Assembly: GCA_037042185.1 (NCBI GenBank)
Contig: JAXQJY010000027.1
Span: forward strand, 3,038,001 to 3,102,000
Reading direction: 5' to 3'
DNA from: Sordariomycetes sp. S80-01Y
Lineage: Eukaryota; Ascomycota; Sordariomycetes
Length of the DNA: 64,000 bases
Translations under genes and position numbers: made by a program
The notes under the pieces: generated by a model
Database searches by the model: none
Seen by the model: only the letters and a program-made list of their open reading frames with translations
What the model was told of the DNA's origin: nothing
Shown: positions 53,229 to 64,000 of the stretch, piece by piece
Layout: each line of letters starts with the position of its first letter
How positions within the stretch are numbered: the stretch's first letter is position 1

Positions 53229-54866
53229 TCACGCTGTCGGTGAGAGCAATACGTACTCCAGGATATCCGATAGCGAGAGGACGCCCTTCAACTTGTTGTC
53301 GTCATCCACCACAATCAGCCTGTGCACGCGACTCTTGCGGATCGTGTCGAACACCGCCCCTAGGCGATCGTGCTCTGAGCACGTGTAGATACCCGGGCTA
53401 TCCTCTGGTCTCTTGCACAGCGCATCGCCAACAGATCCGCTGAGCTCCTCGTATGCGCCGCCCTTGATGCAGGGTATTATATCCACCGCCTCAAATACGT
53501 TCAGAAGGCGGTTTTCGTTGTCCACAACAGGCACGCAGCTGATGTTCCGCTCGACCAGCTGGTGAATGACATCCAAGACCGAGTTGCTCATCCGTGTCGT
53601 CGCAATGTCCGTGTACGTGCCGAGGTTCAACTCGCGCACCGTCTTCTTGAACAGAACCGTGTTGTGCTCGTTGTTGACAGCGATGAACTTAAGGATGCGA
53701 TATTGCGTGATAACCGAGACCACCCATTCCTTGCCAGTCTCATCGTCGACATCGACCAGTGGTATCCTGCGCGCGCGGGTCTTGAGCATGCGTGTGATGG
53801 CATCGAAGAGGGGGGTCGCGGGGTTGACGGAGACAGTCTCGATGGGGATGGCACCGATTGCCTTTTCGATATCTAGAACCGTCAGTCGTGATATTTCATA
53901 TCGTCGAGGGCTACTTACCTCGCAAGCTGCTCAGTCGGAACTGATCTAATTGCGACATCAGGTGGGGGTATTGCCAATAATACTGGATCACGTTCAGGTA
54001 GTCGGTTGCGGTAAGGATGCCGGCGAAGGTGGAAGTCTTCGAATCCCACAGCGGTGCCGATACGATTGCTTCTGGTGTGTCAGTGCTCGTACAGTGATTG
54101 GAGAGGGGCGGGCGGCCGCACAATTTTGTATCATGATGTTGAGGCTCTTCTTGATGAGCAGGTCATTGTCCAGCACGATGAGGCGGAAGCTCAAGGGGAA
54201 GACATCGTAGCCGCAGCGCACCTTGAGGAACTCGCGAATATTCTGCAACCCCTGGAGCTGCTCCTTGTCGTGGACACTAGGCGCCGGGGTCAAGGGCTGC
54301 GCCGGCTCTGGCACGGTGGCCATGGCCAAGGCGCTGCGATTGATGGCCTGCGGACGCAAGTAGCTCGACGGAGCGACGAAGTGAGGGACCGGGACGGGAC
54401 GCGGCTGCTGGTGCTGGTGCTGGTTCTGATGGTGCGCGCTCGGTAGGAGTGAAGGATCGTAACCGCTCGTTGTGCCGGCCCTGGGCCTCGAGCTCGAAGG
54501 AGAAGCAGCCGCAGGCTGGGGGTCAGACGCAGAGGCAGAGGCAGGCTCAGACGCAGGCTCAGCTTCAGGCTCTCGCTCCCGTGGCGCTGGCGGCTGATCT
54601 AGGCCCAATCGATGCAAGGCGTCGGCGATTGGGGTGTCCGGCTGCGACGGTGATACAGATTGGGGCGCTGCTGAGTCTGTGGCGCCCAGACCTCCGGTTG
54701 CTACAAGGCTGTCGTCCTGTTGATTCTGCGCAGGCAGCGGTTGAGTCGGGTCGTTGTGGGCGGGGAGTGCGGTTTCGGTCGTAGGAGCCGGGCTAGGACA
54801 AGCTTGGGCGTCATGGTCGGCTGGGTTGCCGCTAGTCGCGGGGATATTTGGGTCATTCTCCTCCAT
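53229..54866 (-). CDS. snf4: AMP-activated (SNF1) protein kinase gamma subunit Snf4
   Basis: Exons 54866-54122, 54068-53919 and 53872-53229, introns with GTGCGG...AGAAG and GTAAGT...TTCTAG; 512 aa. The first 220 residues are a disordered, low-complexity extension with Ser/Ala/Glu-Pro repeats and a Gln/His run (HHQNQHQHQQ). The four-CBS core follows: FPLSFRLIVLDNDLLIKKSL, SAPLWDSKTSTFAGILTATD (CBS1), ARRIPLVDVDDETGKEWVVS (CBS2), CVPVVDNENRLLNVFEAVDI (CBS3) and VHRLIVVDDDNKLKGVLSLS (CBS4). It senses adenine nucleotides and activates Snf1, the glucose-derepression kinase, which in fungi also controls cell-wall-degrading enzymes such as the two genes just to the right. Confidence 0.94.
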
Positions 54867-55980
54867 TCCTGGGAAGAGGCATCCCTAAGCCGTGGGAATC
54901 TTGGGTTGGGGTCGAGATGGAGAAGTCCAGTGCCGCAGGAGGATGATACCGAGATGGAAGCATTGGGAGATGAAGAAGCGACAAGATGGTGACGGAGGAT
55001 AAGGCAAGATACCACCTGGGGTGATAAGTAATGAGGTACCTTGCCTTAGCTGGGTGGTAACAGGGCGCTGGGCGGGTTGCCTTCGGAGAGATGCTCCGGC
55101 CGATTGATAACGCCCCGTCGCCCACCTACCTCACTGTGTCCGAGTCCCGCTGGGCTCAGCGTCATTGTCATGAGACTTTCATGCTGCAAGTGCGCAGAAA
55201 CTTGGCTCCAACTTTGTTTGAAATTTGACGACAGCCGAGAGGCAGCAGCAAACGCGGATTCATCACATTGAGACTTCTGACTTCCACTCGTCAGAGGTTG
55301 GCTGTCGGCTCAGGAAACCCCAACAACTATTGAAGAACTGCAATCTCGACAAGGGTGGCATAGTGAAATGAACCCAGATCGCACGTCCGATCCAAAGCCT
55401 GGAATTGGATCACCAGCCAATGGCCACTACTTCAGCCTTGATTGACTTACGGTTGGCGGACCAGGACCTTATCAGCGTAGGTGGTACCGTCCAGGGTAGG
55501 CACTGAGCATCAGGAGTAACGGCACCTCAGGTGTTGCTGAGCTGCGGTGTGCCGCAACTCGGCCTGGTGATGGCCGAATTGTGCACGACTTGTCTTGTTT
55601 CCCTTCCAACCGGCTAACCTTGACACTCAGAAACGCCGCAGTCTGCGACATGTATATCTAGCGTCACCGCTTCAACCGCTTCAAGCGGGAAATTGATATC
55701 ATCGGTTACACAATTAATACGTTGCCCAATGCTACTGCTCTGCCTCTAGCGGTGGGACTCATCACGTACACCACAGAATGCAGAGCTGGCCAAATGCAGA
55801 CGCAACCCCTGCCTGCGAGAGTGGACTGACATATACGATTTGTTATATTGGAGCTAATATATCCCAGAGGACCCTCTCAGAACCACCTCAGAACCACCTA
55901 CCCCAGAGCACCCTTCGGAGCCTCCGCACCGGACTTTGGACGAGAATCGACAGATGATACTTCAATCGCTTGGCTAGCAC
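54867..55980. other. 1.1 kb intergenic, no gene
   Basis: No supported frame. Left part is the Snf4 promoter, right part is 3' flank of the arabinofuranosidase gene. A direct repeat of a 12-bp CTCAGAACCACC unit lies at about 55878-55901. Confidence 0.5.
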
Positions 55981-56949
55981 CTAGGCAAGGCTGAGAAGGC
56001 CGGGTCTGTAAGGGAGCAAGTTGTAGTCGCCGCCAGAGTTGGGGTCGCGGCCCTGGTAAAGCAGATGCAGGTTGCAGGGATCAATGGGGAATGTTTCGTC
56101 GTTGGAGGCCCGGACTAGCTCGCCGTGGCTGATGTCGTTGGTCCACCAAGCACCGCTGTTGGCCTTGCCGGCGAAGGGGTTGTCCTCGGTGGCGGCCTGG
56201 GGAGTCCAGTTACCGTCCAGACGGTCCGCGGTGAAGGAGCGGAAGTAACGGCCGCGAGAGCCGATGGCCTCGACGATCATGAGGTAACGGTTCTGGCCCT
56301 GGATCGTGTAGACCTGGACAGCCTCGAAGAGGTTGTTGGTGCTGTCGCTCATGACGACGGTGGAAGACGAGCCAAAGTTGCCGGGGAAGTTGTTGATGGG
56401 CATGCTCGCCCTGTAGATCTTGCCGTTGTCTCCGGCAAAGAACAGGTACATGTTCTGACTGTCGCCGATGAGCGTCTGGTCGATGGGCCCCGTGCCGGAG
56501 CCAGAAATGCTGCCAGTGAAGAGCGGCTGCACGCCGGACCACGAGTTGACATCCGCCGGGTTGCTGGAAGTCCGGTAGGAGAAGGCTGTGGGACCCCACT
56601 GGTACGCGAGAACCCAGATGTTCTTCTTGCTGAAGTAGAAGAGAGTAGGGGCCACGGCGGAGAAGGGCATCCTGTTCTGGCTGCGCGAGTCCAAGCCCCG
56701 CAGGTCGGGAAGGGGGGCAAAGTTCATGGAGCCCCAGCCGGAGCTGCTGCTGGTGGTGGCGTACACGAGCTGCTGGCCGTTGTAGGGCGCCACGGTGAAG
56801 TCCTTGAGGGAGACCCAGCCGTTCGCGGGCTGCGCCAACGGGCCAGTCGACGTCCACGAGTACCTCGAAGGAAGCGAGCATTGCGCCAAGACCTCGGTGG
56901 CAGGCGCAAGAAGCGCCAGAAGGCCAACAAAGGGGCTGAAGGATCTCAT
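55981..56949 (-). CDS. GH62 alpha-L-arabinofuranosidase, secreted
   Basis: Intronless 322-aa protein. The N-terminus [22 protein letters not shown] is a signal peptide with a likely cut before Gln. The GH62 sequence begins [20 protein letters not shown] and [20 protein letters not shown], followed by [52 protein letters not shown] and [20 protein letters not shown], the five-bladed propeller repeats, and ends [20 protein letters not shown]. It removes arabinose side chains from arabinoxylan. No carbohydrate-binding module is attached. It is 580 bp from the AA9 gene on the same strand. A TATA box and an XlnR-type site lie upstream. Confidence 0.95.
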   Translation of the reverse strand: MRSFSPFVGLLALLAPATEVLAQCSLPSRYSWTSTGPLAQPANGWVSLKDFTVAPYNGQQLVYATTSSSSGWGSMNFAPLPDLRGLDSRSQNRMPFSAVAPTLFYFSKKNIWVLAYQWGPTAFSYRTSSNPADVNSWSGVQPLFTGSISGSGTGPIDQTLIGDSQNMYLFFAGDNGKIYRASMPINNFPGNFGSSSTVVMSDSTNNLFEAVQVYTIQGQNRYLMIVEAIGSRGRYFRSFTADRLDGNWTPQAATEDNPFAGKANSGAWWTNDISHGELVRASNDETFPIDPCNLHLLYQGRDPNSGGDYNLLPYRPGLLSLA

Positions 56950-57050
56950 GGTGATGGGCTGTTGCAGTGATACCCTGGAAGCGGGCTAGGGGAGGAATAA
57001 TGCGTGTCGTTGCGTATAGGAAATGGATCGGCAAGAGACCATAGGGCCGG

Positions 57051-57059
57051 TATATATAT
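57051..57059 (-). promoter_or_regulatory. TATA box of the GH62 gene
   Basis: TATATATA lies about 100 bp upstream of the GH62 start codon, a typical fungal distance. Confidence 0.6.
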
Positions 57060-57156
57060 GGGAATGCCAAGGACCAGAACATACATGATTTGGAAATCTG
57101 ATTCGCGCGCTACGAACGACATCAATCGCATATTAGCATGCGAATCAGCCTACCTA

Positions 57157-57163
57157 GGCTAAA
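57157..57163 (+). promoter_or_regulatory. Putative XlnR/Xyr1 binding site (GGCTAAA)
   Basis: GGCTAAA, about 210 bp upstream of the GH62 start on the opposite strand, matches the core of the xylanase regulator site. Such a heptamer occurs by chance, so this is only suggestive. Confidence 0.4.
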
Positions 57164-57528
57164 CGGAGCCAGGACTCCGGCTAGTGTAAATGGCCAGAAG
57201 TAGACTGCGGAGGGCGATCCCGTCAATAGTCTTCCCCAAAGTTTCACGAGGTCAAAGGCATAAAGACAAGGTTGAAGAAGCGCGCCAATCGCCCAAGTGA
57301 GCATCAAGTGTATGGAATTTCCGCATTTGGAAAAAATAGAATCGAAATATACTGATGGAGACGTGAGCTGTCTTGATTCAAGGTCTAGAACAGAAATTCG
57401 GCCCAAACGCCAGGACCCCCCCTCCGAATAATACAAAGGCTCGATGCATCCTCATGCCCTTCAGCTAATATCAGGATGCGAACGCAACCTCAGGTCTCGA
57501 GACGCCCGTGGCCAGTCGCAGCGGGCAT

Positions 57529-58757
57529 TTAGGCGCACTGAGAGTACCACTCGTTGATGACCTGGCAAGTACCGGCAGAGCAGCAGGTAGCGCCAGTGTG
57601 GACGCTGCCGCCGCACTGCTCCCACATGCCTGCACAGCTAGCCTCAGGCGCCTCAGTCTCAGGAGTCTCGGTCTCGGGAACCTCAGTCTCGGGAGCCTCT
57701 GGGGTCTCAGAAGTCTCGGGGCTGGAGGGCTCGGAAGGGGTGGAGCTAGCGCCGGAGGACCACACGGCAGGTCCAGGCATGGGGAACTCCTTGAAGCCGT
57801 TGTAGATGCTGAAGTTGGCGTACTCATCGGTGTCCGAGTAGGCACCAGGGAACTGCACCATAGGACCGGGAGAGCCACTGCCACCGCCAGTAACCTTGAC
57901 CTGGAGGCAAGAGGTGTAGTGCTCCGGCTGGTTCACGTGAGAGCGGTGAACACCTTTGAATGCGTGTCAGTGCCGTCGTCTTGGCTCATTGTGGTCATAT
58001 GGAGGGGACTTACCGATGTGCTCGAAACGGACGAGGTACTCGCCATCAGGAGTGTCGGCGGGGATCGAAGCGGTGATGGTGTCACGGCCCCTAAAATGAA
58101 TGGTAAGTTCAGGGCTCTCCTCGGCAAACTCGGCCGGCTCAAGGAAGAGGGGGTAAACTCACCAGGTGCACCACGCATCCGAGGTGAATTCGGCGCCCGT
58201 GTTGCAGACCTGTCAATGCTATTAGCTCCTGAACTCCTGAAAACACTTCAGATTCACAAGATCACTTACTCCCTCCTCGAAGATCTTGAACCAGTCACCA
58301 GATCCATCGTAGGACTTGACATCATCATCAGGGGCGCGGGACATGTAGACCAAGCCGGGGCCTGCAAGGGTTTCTGTTAGCCTTGCCGCTCTCACACTCG
58401 AGTAACAAACGCGGGGAACGGTGGCGGGAACATACCAGGGTGCTCCATCTTGGCGCCGAAGCCGAGCCTGGCGGTGACCTCCGAGCCGGCGGTGACCTCG
58501 AGGACGTCGGTGCTGCCAGCGGTGGAGAAGGCGCCCTGGTTGCAACGGATGTCCTCTCCGTCGGCGAAGGAGCCGTCGCGGATATCCTCGGCAGGGTTCG
58601 AGGAGAACTTGATCGGGTTGTACGCAGTCGCGCGGGTGGTGCCGCGGACGTACTGGCCCGCGGGCTGAGCAACGCCGTCGATGACATTGGTGTCGAAGAA
58701 GTAATGAGCGGAAGCCACCTGGGCCACGGCAAGAGCAGAAAGAGTGGAAAACTTCAT
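57529..58757 (-). CDS. AA9 lytic polysaccharide monooxygenase with CBM1
   Basis: Five exons: 58757-58436, 58361-58270, 58209-58163, 58090-58014 and 57953-57529; 320 aa. The signal peptide (MKFSTLSALAVAQVASA) is cut before His18 (HYFFDTNVIDG), the N-terminal His of the copper histidine brace. The second brace residue is His106 in KMEHPGPGLVYM; Tyr in PEHYTSCLQV is the axial ligand. The catalytic domain includes EDIRCNQGAFS and DAWCTWGRDTITAS. An unusual acidic linker follows with repeated ETPE/TEAPE units, then a CBM1 (CAGMWEQCGG...CQVINEWYSQC). It cleaves cellulose or related glucans oxidatively outside the cell. Regioselectivity cannot be read from the sequence. All introns have GTNNGT donors. 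Confidence 0.94.
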
Positions 58758-61700
58758 CTTGAGTGTTGATAAAGAGAATGTAAAGATACTGGAGAAGCGA
58801 AGAAGAAAAAACGAGTGCAAACGACCAAGAATCAAAGACGTGCTGGATCTAATCCCAAAGTCACAAGATGCAGCGAACGGCCGGTGTTATTTATACTGCT
58901 GTGAAGCCTCCTCAAGCATCTTTCCCCCCCTGCGACATCGTGAGGTTTGAAACGACGTTCTGGAGACGCGACTCCTAGGTCAGCGGCTGGTAAGCATAAC
59001 AACTAACTTCCGACGGGCCCAATTTCGTTTAAACACTCCGGGCGTTTATCACGAGGCTATCTGAAACGAGATAGAGTTTCTAGAATGGCAGGGATACGCA
59101 AACCAACCTTGATTCAAACGCTATCCGCGGGGCCAAGCTGTTGGTTGAGTTCCTGGCCCTGGCTTAGACGTCACAAGCCACTCTGTTTCGCGACGAAGAC
59201 TGGCGGTCTGTTGAGCTACTAGTCGAACAGAACAACTAAGCCTACTCGTCTGACCATGGCTTGTCTTCAGTGTTCACCGTGATGCCCGGCACCCTTCCCC
59301 AGTCCCAGGCTTTTCACGATGCAAACACTCGCTTGACACGAAAATGCACACCAAGCGAACAGCAAAGTATGGGCTTGTTGCATGCTGTGCAGATCGTGTC
59401 CGTCCCCTGTCCACCGGTTTGCGAAACAAGGGCAAGTACCGAGCCTCCGACGCGAAACCCACCCCTGGCTGTGCCGAAGCTGGAGGGCAGGGGTCTGAGA
59501 TCTCCACCCGCAAGGGGCCAACGGGCTATGCTAAAATGCGATTCGTTGTTATAAGCCGGCCAAGCAGGCGAAGCGGGGCCCGACGTGCCGAACACCAGTG
59601 ACATGGCCTCGTCCCGCGGGAAGACATCGTGGACGAGGGCCGTTTCAGACGTCCTCAAGCGCCTAAGTGTCGAGGGGCAAAATTCAAGAAAACGCCCGAC
59701 TGAGAACCCAATGCGGAACGCTTCTTCGCGCGCCAATGAGATGTCCTTTCGACCCCAGCCTATGTCCTCTTTTGGCGCTCAACACATCTATATGAGACAT
59801 GTTGAGGCCACAAGCGATCTCGACACGGGACGTGAAGCCGCCATGATCGAGAATCCTCGATAGCTATCTCTGGCTTTCGTATTCTTAAGCAGCCAGCTTG
59901 TCACGTAATGAGCTACGACCTCCACAGCGTCGTAAGGTCTGTTAAGTCCTCCTAATTTGCTGAACCTGCCAGAGTGCAATTGTCCAGGAGGCTGAGGCTC
60001 TTGGCTGAGGCACGACAGCATCAGAAAGTATTCTGTATTTAGCAAGAACTTTCTGAGCTCGCAAGCAAGCGCCTCCCCCTAGCTTGACAGGCCCCGGGGT
60101 GGGAGCTTCTGGGTCGGGCGACCCCCGACTTCAGGCAAAATAGGGTAAGGCGCAGACCCCTAGACGCCAAGATGTTTACTCAACCATGACATATCATTAC
60201 CCCAGTCTTTGTGCAACGGTGCTCTCGGAGCGACAGCGTACGTCGTACTCCGTTCTTCGTGTACGCGGAGACGTCTTGCCTCTCGGATTTCCAGTAATGG
60301 CCAAAGACTCAACGACAGAACTTTTAAGCTCGCTTGACTAGGCTGGATAAGTCTTCTGCCGTGTGAACCGGCCGTTTCAGACAGATGATGCTTTAACTTC
60401 TTTCTGCTGCGTTGACGACATCCTAAAACTTCTTATCGTTGGTCGTAGCCGTCTATTCTGAAGGTCGGTCCCTGCCACAACTCAGGTCGAACGTTGCCAT
60501 CGCTTGTTGTCTCCTCGATTCGTTCAACGCACATCTGGTCACATTCCACACAGGAAGGCTGGAGAGGTCGTTCTCGCTGAGCCAACCTTGTACATAGAAA
60601 AGAAAAAAGAAATCGAACTCCGGATTCGCACCGGAAGTTAGCTCCCGCTGTACATCCAGGAATGGAGTTAGACTCTCGTGAGCTAATGTGGTAGCATGTC
60701 CTGGGAATATACGCGTATGAAGTCAGGCGGCTCGCCGGACCATGACTTTCGGCACGTTCAGCTGACTGTATTTTGCGGCAAGGTGGCTGCGGCTTGAGCG
60801 ATGGGGGACGTTCTGGTCCAGTCCAAGTGGGGGCAAGGAGCAATAGCGTGTAACAGTTGACGAGGACTTTCGTGGGCCGGTGTTTCTCGAACGCCTGGGC
60901 ATGAACCAGAGGTTTTCATCCCAGAGCCTTGCCTAATCCCTGTGGGGCGCTGACCTCGTTTGGCTCAGCTGGGATAACTGGGCTTGGAAGCAATGCAGGA
61001 ACGGAACATGACGTTTGAGAGCTGGATCGTAAAGGACAATTTGAAGACCGTGAGACCTTCCGGACCCTAGTTTCGAGAAAAGTCAAGAGCATCGCAGACT
61101 CAACCATCCAGGCGGTTTGGAGTGCGGATCATTCCTTGTGGTGGAATGTACCCAGGTGGCGACACTGGCGAGGTTCATCCTGCTTCTGTACATTCAACCC
61201 AGCCGGCTCAGAACCAGGCGAACAGTCAGGTCACAGGGATCCTCCTTCTCAGGGGCAATTCCTCTTCTCGAAGCGCACACACGGCACTCGGCCTAATTTA
61301 TGCCTGATTGTTCGCACGCTGAACAGATGAACGACTTTCTCTGTTCAAATCTCTACCAGGTTGTGGTCAAACCATGTTGTGGCTAAGTCACCCGATGACA
61401 CCTAACGGTGATCTTCAGGCTTGAAAGTGGTGGTTTGTTATGAATATAATTTATTCAAGGTCTCAAGTAGTGGGATCATGACGAGGAAAGGACAGAAAGG
61501 CGGAAGCAAAGACAAAAGAAGCAATGCACAAAACTCCCGTGTGAGGAGAAATTGTCAGTTTCGATGCATCGGCGATTTGAGAATCTAATAAGCCACATAC
61601 CGGAGCCTCAGACGCCCGGATGTAGAAAGTTGTAGGTTCGTTTTGACCGCCGCAAGCAAGGGAACCTGTTCAACCAACCGATACCGGGGGGCCTGGCCGA

Positions 61701-62478
61701 CGGAATCCTTCACTCTGCTCTGTTCGGCCTTTCAGGGGTCTCGTTGCCTTTCCCCTCACTCTGATATGATGGGTGCTAGTGGCGTTGGCTTCGGCTGCTT
61801 GCTGTCTCCTGAAGCCCGGCCCTTCTCAGAGCCACCATACTCCATCTCTGCCCCTCTCCTACAATGCTTCGGGTTCTGCTTTATCAAGACGACATCTTAA
61901 ATTTTGTATTGTGACGCGTTCATTGCGCCACGGAGGGCTCACATTGTCTAGTCCGCCAAAGCTGGGCTTCTCACTGTCACCTGCTGAGAGGAGCCGTTAG
62001 TGAAGCAGAATACAGAGGTACGACTGCATTAGGAATTTTGAAGCTATGATCTCCTTCATCTCCGTTACGGCTGTTTCATTGGCTTGCGAACCCGTTGTAT
62101 CTCGTATAGGGAAGTAGGTCTGTTTTATGATGATTGCCTCACCTCCTTTTCACGGCTTGTGTTGTTCAGCGACCGCCCAATCTCCTTTGCTAATACACCT
62201 GGATGTGGCGACAGGATGGGGGCGCCCTTCAAGCTTCGCGCAAACTCCGTTCCTGACCCTGCTAATTAGCCAAGGCCTCCCTAGCTTCCCGCGTCCACTT
62301 GCATCATCTATGGTTTCGGGGCACCACCGACGCGGCCACCTCCTGTACTCCCAAGAATTCACTGTGGCTGTGACCCATCTGGTCTTCCGCTTGATAGGTA
62401 AGCAGCAGTAATGCGCAACAGGGCTTGCCGATGTAGTGGTGCTCAGACGGTGAGTGTACCGACTGGCCAGTTGTTGCG
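58758..62478. other. 3.7 kb gene-free region upstream of AA9
   Basis: No gene with recognisable motif was found in either strand. A minus-strand frame at 59314-59736 is open but has no support. The near part carries the AA9 promoter (TATAAATA at 58888-58895; GCGGGG at 59127-59132 fits the CreA consensus). Confidence 0.5.
58888..58895 (-). promoter_or_regulatory. TATA box of the AA9 gene
   Basis: TATAAATA on the minus strand lies 131-138 bp upstream of the AA9 start codon. Confidence 0.6.
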
Positions 62479-64000
62479 TCAGAAGGCGTTGAGGCCCCCG
62501 AACGAAGAGATGTCGAAGCTTCCGTTAAATTCCTGCCAGTCCATTGCATCTAGGGTATCAAAGACGGGTTCCCATTCGGACAAGCAATCAGTCCCAACGT
62601 CAGGCAGATCCCACGACTCCTGCAGCGGTGGCAGCAACGTTGTGCTGCACCCCTGCACAAAGTCAGATGCGCTTCCCGTGCCAGGGAGAACGAATTGTGA
62701 TTGATTTGGTAGCGGACATCCTCTCGAATAATCTTGGTCGCTCGTAAGGGGCGTATCATCGCTCGTTTCTGAAATTTCAGGGGGGCGCAGCTGCTTGGAC
62801 TCCCGAATCTGTTGCATCTTCCTCTTCACGACCTCTGAGACTCGAAGATTACGAGTTTCTTCAGACAGCATGTCCGCCACTCGTTCCAGAGCGGCCCAAG
62901 CCCGGTCTTCCCGGCTTGTCCACGTCCGCCGGCTCAAGGCCCCTAGCACGAAGAGCATGGCAGACCACGGCGCGTGTCCCTGCAGCTGCCAACACCATCC
63001 TTTCCAAGATGTGCGTGTGGTGAGCGTAAATGTTGTTTCCATGAGGGCTGTCGCTGCGCTGAGTGCCTTCTCCGCTTGATTTGCGTCATTGTATTGACGT
63101 CTGCATATAGCATACTCAATCTGCGAGAACAGAAGCTGCGTTAGGTAGTACGTGAAGCTCTGTAGGCTGTCATCAGAGATGTCACAATGCAGAAAGTATG
63201 TCTGATATATGTGCGTGCGGGCATCTGTAAGGAGCTGTTGCTGGGTGCTAAAACCGTCTTTAGCGTTGCTCCGGAGGCTATGGGATAGACGCCATAATTC
63301 GCAGCGGATGAGACATGGCGTAACGTTGGTGAATCCTGGTTCACCTAATGATTCACTAGGACGGGAGGGTTCTTTTGTTGATGCTGTTGATGGGGATATG
63401 GACAGCTCCGGGACGTCCTTACGTCTTACCCTGGCATCTAGGAAGCAGACGTGCCACCATAGTCGCCTTCGGGCCTCGATCAGGTCTATGGGCTGAGTCT
63501 CTGTGTGCAACTTGGACTGCTTCTGTGAGCCCGCTGATGGGTCTCGATGCAGCCCCATCGCCAAAACCACCCGGACGAGGATAGCCGTCATTGGTCCCGC
63601 CAGCTGCGAAGCCCCAAGTAGAGGGAGGACAGTGATGTAAATCACAAACGCCTGTACAACGGCCAGGGACTTTGTTGTCATGAATTCGGCTTTCGAAAGA
63701 GCCCTCTCGGTGCCTACTCTCAAGCGAGCCAGCAGTCGCGGCTTAGGAATCCCAAAATTCAGTTCCACCTCTGGCTCGTCGAGTGACACAACGGCCGCCA
63801 GGGAGACGGCAAAGGTGAGAGCCTCCATCTCCGAGTCCAGCGTCTGAAGCTTGCTTTTGACTTGGCGGATTGATCTCTCTGTTGCTTCTGTATCGAGGAC
63901 CTTGATGAAGGGATCAACGTTCTCGCAGAAGACTTGCCAGATGAAGAGCATCTGTGAGGGTAAGGGGGATAGGTCGACGTTGCCGCTGGCGCTGGCGCCT
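62479..64000 (-). CDS. Fungal-specific transcription factor (Zn2Cys6 class), C-terminal part
   Basis: The frame is open to the right window edge (507 codons visible), so the N-terminus with the presumed Zn2Cys6 cluster is outside. The fungal transcription-factor middle homology region is clear: FCENVDPFIKVLD, SEMEALTFAVSLAAVVSLDE, VRVVLAMGLHRDPS, and the hallmark DLIEARRRLWWHVCFLDARV with RKDVPELSISPS. The middle part matches regulators of secondary metabolism or carbon use, but its target is unknown. The C-terminus is acidic and aromatic (EWEPVFDTLDAMDWQEF, then FDISSFGGLNAF), a likely activation domain. No promoter is seen, as the gene starts outside the window. Confidence 0.88.
   Translation of the reverse strand, partial: GASASGNVDLSPLPSQMLFIWQVFCENVDPFIKVLDTEATERSIRQVKSKLQTLDSEMEALTFAVSLAAVVSLDEPEVELNFGIPKPRLLARLRVGTERALSKAEFMTTKSLAVVQAFVIYITVLPLLGASQLAGPMTAILVRVVLAMGLHRDPSAGSQKQSKLHTETQPIDLIEARRRLWWHVCFLDARVRRKDVPELSISPSTASTKEPSRPSESLGEPGFTNVTPCLIRCELWRLSHSLRSNAKDGFSTQQQLLTDARTHIYQTYFLHCDISDDSLQSFTYYLTQLLFSQIEYAICRRQYNDANQAEKALSAATALMETTFTLTTRTSWKGWCWQLQGHAPWSAMLFVLGALSRRTWTSREDRAWAALERVADMLSEETRNLRVSEVVKRKMQQIRESKQLRPPEISETSDDTPLTSDQDYSRGCPLPNQSQFVLPGTGSASDFVQGCSTTLLPPLQESWDLPDVGTDCLSEWEPVFDTLDAMDWQEFNGSFDISSFGGLNAF

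Larger units (their letters stand above)
56950..57528. other. Intergenic between GH62 and AA9 with the GH62 promoter
   Basis: No gene is seen in these 579 bp. The part next to GH62 holds its TATA box and a GGCTAAA word; the rest is the 3' flank of the AA9 gene. Confidence 0.6.

Noticed and set aside
59314-59736. 140-codon minus-strand frame in the AA9 upstream region
   Set aside because: No recognised motif or clear start context; could not be supported as a gene.
60600-60720. tRNA-like or Pol III-like element on the minus strand
   Set aside because: There is a TCCGG-TGCGAAT-CCGGA stem-loop close to a B box, a TTAGCTCAC upstream and a T6 run downstream, but no matching acceptor stem or anticodon arm, and the T-loop has G at the invariant Psi55 position.
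1-64000. Transposons, LTR or virus-like elements, CRISPR arrays, rRNA
   Set aside because: No terminal repeats, transposase or polymerase motifs, spaced repeats or rRNA sequences were seen by eye on either strand.

Overview
This window is nuclear DNA of a filamentous ascomycete, most likely a Sordariomycete (Pezizomycotina). The signs are short introns (about 44-84 bp) with GTNNGT donors, CTAAC-type branch sites and YAG acceptors; moderately GC-rich compact genes on both strands; and fungal families such as Rtt109, Alb1, Tem1/Spg1, an AA9 monooxygenase with CBM1, GH62 and a Zn-cluster-type regulator. The genus cannot be fixed from the sequence. I see no rRNA, intact tRNA, CRISPR array, transposon or virus-like element.

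Region 1 (1-14 kb) is dense housekeeping: the 5' part of mitoribosomal mL57, Rtt109 histone acetyltransferase, a D-2-hydroxyacid dehydrogenase, a decayed amidase, ribosome-assembly factor Alb1, mitochondrial IF3, SRP54, formyltetrahydrofolate deformylase, thymidylate kinase and a KEN-box protein of unknown function.

Region 2 (14-29 kb) is gene-poor. It holds a PLAC8 protein with an in-frame TAG before a 151-codon tail, then four small single-pass membrane proteins of unknown function, the last with a predicted coiled-coil end, and the septation GTPase Tem1/Spg1.

Region 3 (29-42 kb) is rich in mitochondrial functions: glycine cleavage H protein, hydroxymethylbilane synthase, a small secreted cysteine-rich protein, then five consecutive mitochondrial genes (NAD(P) transhydrogenase, NDUFA12, PGS1, uL4m, mL38). 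The last two are divergent and share 265 bp. The transhydrogenase contains an apparent GC-AG intron that hides its last two exons.

Region 4 (42-55 kb) is regulatory: an ATF/CREB-type bZIP factor with about 3 kb of empty upstream DNA, RPA3, an unrecognised Ser/Pro-rich protein, a large RhoGAP protein and the AMPK gamma subunit Snf4.

Region 5 (55-64 kb) is the plant-biomass end: secreted GH62 arabinofuranosidase, secreted AA9-CBM1 monooxygenase, about 3.7 kb without genes, and a fungal transcription factor running off the right edge. The biomass genes and the cysteine-rich secreted protein suggest a plant-associated or litter-decaying fungus.
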